Origin: Glaciimonas sp.
Lineage (GTDB): Bacteria > Pseudomonadota > Gammaproteobacteria > Burkholderiales > Burkholderiaceae
DNA length: 5,229 nt
NCBI GenBank assembly: GCA_014377145.1
Contig: JACMQE010000063.1
Location: forward strand, 1-5,229
Reading direction: 5' to 3'
Positions within the stretch are counted from its first letter, which is position 1; each line of letters begins with the position of its first letter. Positions 1 to 5,229 of the stretch are shown piece after piece. A program made the translations under genes and the position numbers. The notes beneath the pieces were generated by a model. The model had not been told where the DNA came from. It worked only from the letters and a program-made list of their open reading frames with translations, and did no database searches.

Positions 1-58
1 ATCGTCTGAGTCGCTGCCAGCATTCGTTCTAGACTCATTAAATAACCCCTAAGCTAAT

Positions 59-436
59 ATCCCATTACTCAACATCGCCTTGTCGCAACTGATTGCCTCT
101 CTCGGGCATATTGATATTGTGGTGATCGGTGATGCCAGCTTGCCGGTGCCAGCCGGGGTCCAGCTGATCGATCTGACGCAGGGTGTGCCAAGTTTTATTG
201 AAACACTCAAAACGATACTCACTGAAATGCAGGTGGAGCATCATGTAGTGGCGGATGCGCTGGCGCTTCACATTCCGCAACTGGCAGCGCAAATCGATGC
301 TATCAACTTGTCCTGGAAACGAGTGTTATCGTACACGGCATTTAAGGAATTGACGCAAAGTGCGCGGGCGATTGTTCGTACTGGCGAATGTACGCTGTAT
401 GTGAATATTATTTTATTTGCTGGAGTGATATTTTAA
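59..436 (+). pseudogene. rbsD: Eroded D-ribose pyranase (RbsD)
   Basis: RbsD interconverts the pyranose and furanose forms of D-ribose so that ribokinase can use the sugar. Family landmarks are seen in order: LLN..LS.LIASLGH near the N-terminus, GDASLPVP, LTQGVPSFIETL, EMQVE, then RTGEC..YVNIIL.AGV.F at the end. The His of LGH and the Asp of GDA, which are active-site residues in E. coli RbsD, are present. Two defects stand out. First, similarity starts upstream at codons reading IPLLN (59-73), but there is no ATG, GTG or TTG between the in-frame TAA at 50-52 and a TTG at 80; starting at that TTG drops the first strand, and I see no ribosome binding site before it. Second, the segment that reads Y-TTHEQ-FK in E. 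coli is only Y-TA-FK here (about 330-346), so three codons including the substrate-binding His (His106 in E. coli) are missing. Usual Pro and Ala near the C-terminus are also changed (TLYVN for SPYAN). It is shorter than the usual 130-140 residues. Called a pseudogene; a weakly translated remnant is possible. No other ribose gene is in the window. Confidence 0.85.
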
Positions 437-521
437 GGACGGCTAAGGCCGCTGACGATCAAAATAAGGTTTTGGAAAAATTAACAAATAGTAAAAGTCC
501 AAGCGTACGTAAAATACAGCC

Positions 522-740
522 ATGAACATTTCATTGCCGGAACTTGAGGAAGCCGTTAACTATTGGCGTTTGCAGCGACCCGCTGTTAGCGAGGAGTGCG
601 CATTTTCGCCGGAAGTTAATCCCTTGGCGAGCGTGTACCCATTAATGATTTTTAATCGACTTAGCAGCGTTCCATTAGAAGCCATCGATATAGCTTCGCA
701 ACAGTTGATTGCAGTATGGCGGACGCAATTCAAAAACTGA
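522..740 (+). CDS. Small DUF3717-like protein, intact
   Basis: This is an uninterrupted ATG-to-TGA frame of 72 codons. The product begins MNISLPELEEAVNYW and continues with a Cys-containing segment, SPEVNPLASVYPLMIFNR, and a C-terminal helix ending in VWRTQFKN. The pattern (a short helix with ELE.A.NYWR, then PEV..LA..Y.LMI) matches what I remember of DUF3717 proteins from Burkholderia-type bacteria. Their function is unknown and I propose none. There is no signal peptide or membrane segment, so it is probably cytosolic. No clear Shine-Dalgarno sequence is visible before the ATG. It lies 85 bp after the rbsD remnant on the same strand and ends 20 bp before the 3' end of the opposing radical SAM remnant. 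It is the only gene in the window with no visible lesion, which suggests it is still under selection or is a recent survivor. The family assignment is from memory and moderately sure. Confidence 0.72.
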   Translation: MNISLPELEEAVNYWRLQRPAVSEECAFSPEVNPLASVYPLMIFNRLSSVPLEAIDIASQQLIAVWRTQFKN

Positions 741-760
741 TCAATACCACTCCAATGCTA

Positions 761-2028
761 TTAAGGCTGATTTAGCTTTATTCCAGCCTCAATTAAAGCC
801 GTTAAATGTCGTGCCTGCCGTTGCGGCTTGACAATCGGCGTGTGGTCGATGACCATAACTGATTTTGGCATATGCGGCAATTTCGATGGCTGACCGGCAT
901 AATCGGTACTGAGCAGCGCATTCGCAATGACATCACTCAATCCCTGCAAACGCAACCACTGCCCTACCAATCCCGCTAACCGATCCATCGGGATTCGATG
1001 TGTTGCATCGGTTTTGCTGTACAGCCAATCAGAAAATGCCATAAAGCTAAAGAATGGCGTATCACCTAAAGTAATTGGCAAGGTGTGAGCAAAGCGCCCA
1101 GAGTTGGCGATCAAAGCGGATCCCGTGAAAAGCGCACCAGCCGCTGCATGGTGGCGAAGTCGATCCGATCAGGGGCTAGAATCGTGTAGGGCGGAGGTGG
1201 ATCGAAGATCAAACCGAAGGTCTGAGTATGGCGAATAATCGGCGTTCCGCGTAGGCGTTTTAGTATGCCAAACTGAATCTCGTGCGGTTCCAGTGCGACC
1301 AATTGATCGAAGCCACGGGTAAAGCTATCGACATCTTCAACTGGTAAACCGGCAATCAAATCAAAGTGAAAACATGCCTACGATCTCTCAATTAGCCAGC
1401 GGATATTATCGGTAGCTTTTTGGTTGTTTTGTTTGCGATTGACCAGTGCCTGTACTTTTGGATTAAAACTTTGCATCCCGATTTCAAATTGCAAAGTGCA
1501 GGGTGGAAATTTGGTGATGACTTCTTTTAAAGCGTCGGGTACATGATCTGGCACCAATTCAAAGTGGGCGAACACGGGATCGTTTGGATCGGCTGCCAGT
1601 TTATCCAAGAAAAATTGCAGGATATTCAGGCTGGTTTTAACGTTCAGATTAAAGGTGTGGTCGACGAATTTGAACAGGCGAGCACCCCGTGCATGTAGTG
1701 ATTCTAACTCCGTCAAAAACATGTCGAAGCCAAACAGCCATGCGGTTTTATCCAGGGCCAATAAACAAAATTCGCACTTGAACGGACAGTCGCGTGAGGC
1801 CTCGACATAAGGTGTGCGGTGGGCGATATCGTGATCGCTGTAAAGTGAGTAGGGCAGCGTGATGTCGGCCATCGGCGGTTGAATGCCAATTTGGGTTTTC
1901 ATCAAAGGTTTGGGACCGCGGATAATTTTTTGACAGAGCGCAGGAAAGGTAATGTCGCCCCAACCGGTAACTAAATAATCGGCGAGTTTAACGATTTGTT
2001 CCTGCTCAGATTCTTAGGATACTTCTGG
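761..2028 (-). pseudogene. B12-binding radical SAM protein (DUF4080 type), broken
   Basis: Reading on the minus strand from 2028 down, the frame gives PEVS, a stop, then LADYLVTGWGDITFP (end of the cobalamin-binding-type domain), then VEASRDCPFKCEFC. The last contains the CxxxCxxC cluster motif, with Cys codons at 1786-1788, 1774-1776 and 1765-1767, which would bind the [4Fe-4S] cluster that cleaves SAM. FKFVDHTFNLN, LQFEIGMQSFNP, FDLIAGLP and IQFGILKRLRGTP follow, as in the radical SAM barrel, and the C-terminal part (ANSGRFA to RQARH) looks like the DUF4080 tail. Lesions are: TAA at 2014-2016, about where a Tyr is expected; TAG at 1378-1380, with the frame continuing cleanly on both sides; and a one-base loss near 1112-1125, where the expected RYWDLIANSG becomes RDPL-stop. 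Most of the N-terminal domain is missing beyond 2028. The family's substrates are largely unknown. Next to FAAL/ACP/KS genes it may have been a tailoring enzyme, which is inference. The natural stop is TAA at 761-763. Confidence 0.88.
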
Positions 2029-2046
2029 TTATGGATTTCCCATAAC
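2026..2046. other. Head-to-head deletion junction
   Basis: Minus-strand similarity to the radical SAM protein stops at about 2028 (the PEVS codons). Plus-strand similarity to the FAAL starts at about 2047 (the codons before NNRVTLS). Both genes therefore lose their 5' parts at the same spot, leaving no room for either start codon or for a divergent promoter. One deletion that removed both 5' ends is the simplest reading. The missing part would be most of a B12-binding domain plus roughly the first two thirds of a FAAL. The exact breakpoint cannot be placed from the sequence alone. Confidence 0.7.
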
Positions 2047-2466
2047 GACCTCGTGAACAATCGTGTCACTCTGAGTGCGCCGAATATTGAAGGTGCGATG
2101 GAGTGTGTCAGTTGTGGGGATGGAGATGGCCAGGATGTGCGGATCGTGGACCCACAGCAGAATATTTGTCAGCCAAATTGATCAGATAGGTGAAATCTGG
2201 GTGCGTAGGAGTAGTGTCGCCTTTGGTATGCATGACAGTATCCGGGAGATTGTAGCGCTGATACAGGAAATATCGCGCTCACATAAAAATAGTGCGTTGT
2301 TATTTCAGGTCTATGCCAATTTGTTACGCAGCGAACTTGCTGCATTCACCCAGGCGCCATTGGGATAGTCGGATTTGTGCTGAGTAGGACAATTCCGCGC
2401 ACGACCAGCGGCAAAGTACAACGTCGATTGGCGAGGCAAAAGTTTGCCGAGAAAATGATTTTTTAA
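2041..2466 (+). pseudogene. Fatty acyl-AMP ligase (FAAL), C-terminal remnant
   Basis: FAALs adenylate a fatty acid and pass it to an acyl carrier protein to prime lipid or polyketide assembly. Three pieces remain, in three frame segments. Piece one (about 2047-2178) reads NNRVTLS..., VSCGDG and QDVRIVDPQ, the late N-domain region seen in FAALs. A net shift of about four bases (TGAT, near 2179-2182) leads to QIGEIWVRRSSVA (to 2221), the usual hinge-proximal motif. The frame then continues directly into GMHDSIREIVALIQEIS, which resembles the C-domain stretch AAFS...ERLVVVQEV. About 100 residues that normally separate these, including the GRLKD hinge segment, are absent, so an internal deletion is inferred. 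A further one-base shift at about 2345-2370 leads to SRTIPRTTSGKVQRRLARQ, which contains the conserved C-terminal Lys motif, and a natural TAA at 2464-2466. The first two thirds, including the ATP-binding loop, are missing. It lies 106 bp upstream of the ACP remnant, its expected partner. Confidence 0.82.
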
Positions 2467-2560
2467 TGAATGCCCTCGTACCTGAGCTTCCAGTAAGAAA
2501 AACATTGCTGAATTGTGGTTTTTAAGGCGTACACCATATTTTCTATTTTAATCCTTAACC

Positions 2561-2567
2561 AAGAGGA
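2561..2567 (+). promoter_or_regulatory. Ribosome binding site of the ACP remnant
   Basis: AAGAGGA lies five bases before the A-rich run that leads into ATG 2573. It is the clearest Shine-Dalgarno sequence in the window and fixes the start of the ACP frame. It is still intact although the frame it serves stops after 19 codons. Confidence 0.65.
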
Positions 2568-2572
2568 AAAAA

Positions 2573-2827
2573 ATGAGTATAAAACCAGACAAAGAAGACA
2601 TCAGCCAACGCCTGCTGCATATATTATCCTAGGCAATAAGAAAGCCGGTTGCTGAAATTGATGTCTACGTTCCATTCGCAAAATACGGGATGGACTCAAT
2701 GGCCTTCGTCACGCGGAGTTCTGAGTTTAGCGATTGGCTTCACATCGAGATTGAGCCGAAGCTGGGCTAGGAATATCCAACGGTTGCTAAAATGGCAGGC
2801 TATCTGGCGGCAGAGATCCGAAAATAA
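2573..2827 (+). pseudogene. Acyl carrier protein, broken by two TAG codons
   Basis: The frame from ATG 2573 encodes MSIKPDKEDISQRLLHILS, a TAG (2630-2632), then AEIDVYVPFAKYGMDSMAFV. GMDS carries the Ser (codon 42, 2696-2698) that would receive phosphopantetheine. The frame goes on through SDWLHIEIEP to a second TAG (2768-2770, where relatives usually have Trp before EYPT), then EYPTVAKMAGYLAAEIRK and TAA at 2825-2827. The length of 84 codons is typical for a free-standing ACP. Its role would be to hold the acyl chain loaded by the adjacent FAAL and offer it to the ketosynthase. A short hydrophilic tail in another frame (about 2828-2924, SGVKASDLHALPL...) ends ten bases before the KS start. 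It may be the true ACP C-terminus displaced by a frameshift; this is uncertain. The Ser and the helix-2 motif are unchanged, so decay looks recent. Confidence 0.85.
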
Positions 2828-2934
2828 GTCGGGTGTCAAAGCATCGGATTTGCATGCACTGCCCCTGGAGCATTTCTATAGATTGAATCAGTCCGAGTCG
2901 TCATCTGACGCTACTAATCTTTAAATGGGAATCT

Positions 2935-4158
2935 ATGGAAACAATTGCAATTGCTGGTATGAGTGGTGAATTTGTTGGCGCGGCTGATATTGAAATATTT
3001 TAGACACTGCTTCGGACTAACCTGCCGCAAATTGGCGCTCCTCCGCCAGATCGGGTGCAGCTTATTGGTCAGGCACAGGCGCTGGGAATCCAAGTACAAG
3101 AAGGGGGTACATTGCCGATATCAATCGTTTTGGCATGGCGCGCTTTAACATCCCGATGCAAGAAGAGACCCTAATGGACCCACAAAAACCCGCTCTGCAA
3201 AATGCCTCGCGCTATTGAAGATGCGGGTATCAGGCCCAGCGAGTTAAAAGGGAATCGGAAAGGCGTTTTCGTCGGTGCAATGACTAATGATTGGGCCATG
3301 CAACTTGGGCTGACCCTACCCTGCTAAATACTATGCCGGTCACCGGAGATGGTTTGGGCATGATTGCCAATCGCATTTCATATGAACTGGATCTTTGTGG
3401 GCCAAGTTTGCCCCTTGATAGCGCTTGCTCTTCTTCGTTAGTGGCATTGCACCAGGGCGTGCGGGCGCTATGTAATAAATAACGAATGTGATTTTGCGCT
3501 GGTAGTCGGTGTCAACCTCATGCTGTCTGCCACTTTCTAGGTGTTTTATCAACTTATCAGAATGAGTGCTCCGGACGGCCGATGCAAACCGTTTAGCTGC
3601 TATGCTGATGGCATCGGACGTGGAGACGGTGTGGGCGTAGTTTTGTTACAACGACTATCTGACGTGCAACCTGCTCAGCGGATATACGCAACTGTTCGTG
3701 GTGGCAGCATGAACCATGGTGCCAGAGCAGCGGCTTTACTTCTCCTAGCATTCAAGCGCATGTCGTGGCCGCAATTGCTCCAGATCAAATCGCTTATGTC
3801 GAATGTCACGGGACCGGAACGCGGCATGGAGACCATATGGAAATGTAGGTATTACAGCAAGTTTTTGATAAACGGGATTTGCCTTGCCTGATTGGATTGG
3901 TAAAAAGCTTGATCAATCATTCTGAGGCCGCTTCAGGAATGGCGGGGTTGATCAAGATTGCGCTCATGCTGCAATATCGTTATATTCCCGCTAGCCTCTA
4001 GGCCGACATCCCTGCGCTGGCGCTGAACAAAACATCAGTTTCACAACTTCCGACTGAAAGCCAGTATTGCGCCCTCAGAATACTACTATATGGGTATCAG
4101 TGCATTCGGTCTGGGCGGGACGAATGTCCACATTGTACTAGCGTCGCATAGTACTTAA
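2935..4158 (+). pseudogene. Polyketide-type beta-ketoacyl synthase (KS), heavily disrupted
   Basis: A KS condenses an acyl chain with an extender unit. The product starts METIAIAGMSGEF.GAADIE.F, the standard KS N-terminus, and a GGGA-like site precedes ATG 2935. All three catalytic residues are encoded: Cys in DSACSSSL (3426-3428), His in VECHGTGT (3807-3809) and His in LINHSEAASG (3918-3920). The end is GISAFGLGGTNVHIVL followed by TAA at 4156-4158, which is where a KS domain ends, so this was either a free-standing KS or a module cut after its first domain. Lesions in order: TAG 3001 (FW to F-stop); -1 near 3104-3109 in a G run; shift near 3203-3212; -1 near 3305-3309; a 4-bp AATA tandem duplication near 3474-3483; TAG 3538; -1 near 3717-3722; TAG 3846; TAG 3999; shift near 4030-4080. 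Codons are also missing before IAPDQIAY. Reading frames before and after each lesion rejoin good KS sequence. No acyltransferase or reductase domain follows. Confidence 0.9.
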
Positions 4159-4186
4159 GGTAAGCGTCACTGTGCACATTTATATG

Positions 4187-4215
4187 TTTACACATTACTA
4201 CTAAAATTGTATCAT
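4187..4215 (+). promoter_or_regulatory. Possible sigma-70 promoter before the hydrolase
   Basis: TTTACA (4187-4192) and TATCAT (4210-4215) each match the consensus at five of six positions and are spaced 17 bp apart. Transcription would begin near 4222, upstream of ATG 4245 but downstream of ATG 4214, so it would favour the shorter frame. AT-rich spacers give such matches by chance, so this is a weak call. Confidence 0.3.
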
Positions 4216-5035
4216 GCTTCAACCTAATATCAATTGCACAGCCCATGTATTACATGGATCGTGGCGCGGGAATGCCTGTGGTTATGCTACATAGTTATCT
4301 GGCGAATGCCTTTATGTGGACGCCACAAATAGTCCAATTTTCTAAGAAGTATCGTATTGTCGTCCCCGATCTGTGGGGTCATGGATTGTCGGGGAGCTTA
4401 CCTGCCGGGAGCAGCGATTTGAGCATGCTAGCGGTACAAACGCTGGCATTGCTTGATATATTGGATATTAAAGAATACATACTAATTGGATTATCCATCG
4501 GCGGCATGTTAGCCGGAGAGATCGCGCTGATGACACCCGATCGTGTAAAAGGCTTGGTCATAATGAATACTTATCTTGGTCCGGAACCAAGCGGACCTCA
4601 AGCGCACTATCTTGCTATTCTGGAGGCGGTCAATGAGTTAGGATACTGGACACTGGCTCTATTGGATGAGATTGTTCCTATGTTTTTTAATCTTGGTAGG
4701 AATGGAATAACGCAGCAATTAGCAAGTTCTTTTCGTTCCAGTTTGATCAAGCAATCGACCACGCAAATCAGAGAGAGCCTGGTTCCGATTGGCAGAATGA
4801 TTTTCACGCGCCCCGATATGCGTCACCGATTAAGGGAAATTCGTCCAGCATCAAAACGCTAGTCGTTTGCGGTGAATAGGATATCCCGCGACCAACCTCA
4901 GAAGCTGAAGAAATCGCAAGCCTGATCGGTTGCAAATACATTGAAGTGCCGGGTGCCGGGCATATTGTGAATCTTGAGGCACCACAATTCGTTAGCAATG
5001 TGTTGGCCGAGTCTCTGTTCGATATTCAGTTATAG
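4214..5035 (+). pseudogene. Alpha/beta hydrolase, frameshifted
   Basis: An alpha/beta-fold hydrolase. The longest open part (ATG 4245 to TAG 4860-4862, 205 codons) has MYYMDRGAGMPVVMLHS, a strand and oxyanion region, then PDLWGHGLSG and the nucleophile elbow GLSIGG with Ser84 (4494-4496). After a frameshift at about 4840-4856 the C-terminal part continues in another frame as TLVVCGE, TAG (4877-4879), DIPRP.SEAEE, then VPGAGHI..LEAPQFV and a natural TAG at 5033-5035. The acid Asp (4880-4882) and catalytic His (4961-4963) thus lie beyond the break. The N-terminus may also be shifted: ATG 4214 gives MLQPNINCTA, which resembles the usual lead-in to this fold, but it is 31 bases from ATG 4245 and so out of frame. 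No clear ribosome binding site precedes either ATG. Downstream of FAAL/ACP/KS it could have released or trimmed the product (inference). The 205-residue frame could still be translated, but without Asp and His it should be inactive. Confidence 0.88.
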
Positions 5036-5038
5036 CAG

Positions 5039-5058
5039 GCCCCACATAACGTGGTGGC
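5039..5058. other. Hairpin after the hydrolase remnant
   Basis: GCCCCAC and GTGG-T-GGC can form a seven-pair stem with one bulged T and a five-base ATAAC loop, starting four bases after the hydrolase stop. No T tract follows, so it is not a standard intrinsic terminator. It may be a processed or degraded one, or chance. Confidence 0.3.
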
Positions 5059-5092
5059 AAGCAGGAAGCGCATTGCGTTAAATTAAAGAGTA

Positions 5093-5206
5093 AAGACTTA
5101 CGCAAAATTGTCCCGGCAGCGTTGTGCTTTCCTGGTCGTACTAGCGTGCTGTTTTCGTTGGTAGGGTTTGATAAGCCCGTTGTTGGGATAATGTTGCGTA
5201 AGTCTT
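5093..5206. repeat. 114-bp element with 13-nt terminal inverted repeats
   Basis: AAGACTTACGCAA (5093-5105) and TTGCGTAAGTCTT (5194-5206) are perfect reverse complements. They bound 88 bp with no open frame of note. The size and terminal repeats fit a MITE or the joined ends of an internally deleted insertion sequence. The flanking bases (TAA left and TAT right, if the repeat is trimmed by one base) match at only two of three positions, so no clean target duplication is seen. The family is not identified. It lies 57 bp beyond the hydrolase stop, at the edge of the decayed cluster. Confidence 0.55.
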
Positions 5207-5229
5207 ATGTAGGTCAGAAAAATTGCGGG

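Noticed and set aside
1..58. Tail of an upstream gene (open from position 2 to the TAA at 50-52)
   Set aside because: Only 16 codons are visible and they match nothing I recognise, so no gene is called.
447..458. CGGC-TAAG-GCCG hairpin after rbsD as a terminator
   Set aside because: The stem is only four pairs and no T tract follows.
1748..1963. A 71-codon minus-strand protein
   Set aside because: It overlaps in another frame the well-supported radical SAM sequence with its CxxxCxxC motif.
1996..2181. A separate small gene of about 61 codons
   Set aside because: Its second half matches the FAAL segment (VSCGDG, RIVDPQ) and its first half crosses the deletion junction, so it is part of the FAAL remnant.
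2649..2924. A 91-codon protein on the plus strand
   Set aside because: Most of it is an alternative frame of the ACP; only its last 30 or so codons might be real ACP tail.
2935..4158. Programmed ribosomal frameshifting in the KS gene
   Set aside because: There are at least six shifts of different sizes with no consistent slippery site or structure; they look like random indels.
1378..4879. Programmed amber recoding (pyrrolysine-like or a reassigned TAG) across the cluster
   Set aside because: The same genes also carry about ten frameshifts, large deletions and missing 5' ends, which recoding cannot explain. Decay is simpler.
761..5035. Sequencing error as the only cause of the broken frames
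   Set aside because: Some one-base losses (for example in the G run at 3103-3107) could be errors. However, nonsense substitutions, missing codons, gene truncation at 2026-2046 and the internal FAAL deletion cannot all be, and the DUF3717-like gene in the same window is intact.

Overview
The window looks like a decaying accessory region of a proteobacterial chromosome, most likely from the Burkholderiales. Three things suggest this. There is an intact small gene resembling DUF3717 proteins, which I know mainly from Burkholderia and relatives. The base composition is moderate, near 50% GC by eye. Almost every gene retains recognisable, well-conserved protein sequence but is broken by stops, frameshifts and deletions. 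That degree of erosion would fit a host-restricted lineage such as an endofungal Burkholderia relative, but this is inference from memory and not a taxonomic result.

Layout, left to right. Positions 59-436 (+) hold an eroded rbsD (D-ribose pyranase) that has lost its normal start and a catalytic histidine. Positions 522-740 (+) hold an apparently intact 72-residue DUF3717-like gene. Positions 761-2028 (-) hold a B12-binding-type radical SAM gene that lacks most of its N-terminal domain and carries two in-frame stops and a frameshift. At about 2026-2046 this gene meets, head to head, the remaining C-terminal part of a fatty acyl-AMP ligase (FAAL, + strand, to 2466), so one deletion seems to have removed the 5' halves of both genes and the control region between them. 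Then come, all on +, an acyl carrier protein (2573 to about 2827), a polyketide-type ketosynthase (2935-4158) and an alpha/beta hydrolase (4214-5035). All three are broken, although their catalytic residues are still encoded. The right end (5093-5206) carries a 114-bp segment bounded by a perfect 13-nt inverted repeat, which resembles a MITE or an IS remnant.

Read together, FAAL + ACP + KS + hydrolase is a recognisable starter logic for a lipid or polyketide metabolite. FAAL adenylates a fatty acid and loads it on the ACP, the KS condenses, and the hydrolase releases or tailors. The radical SAM enzyme is a plausible tailoring step. No acyltransferase, ketoreductase or thioesterase domain is visible. 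The pathway cannot work as written: I count nine premature in-frame stops (eight TAG, one TAA), about ten frameshifts and at least two large deletions. I see no new functional system. The most interesting content is the fossil pathway, the deletion junctions, the TAG excess and the inverted-repeat element.
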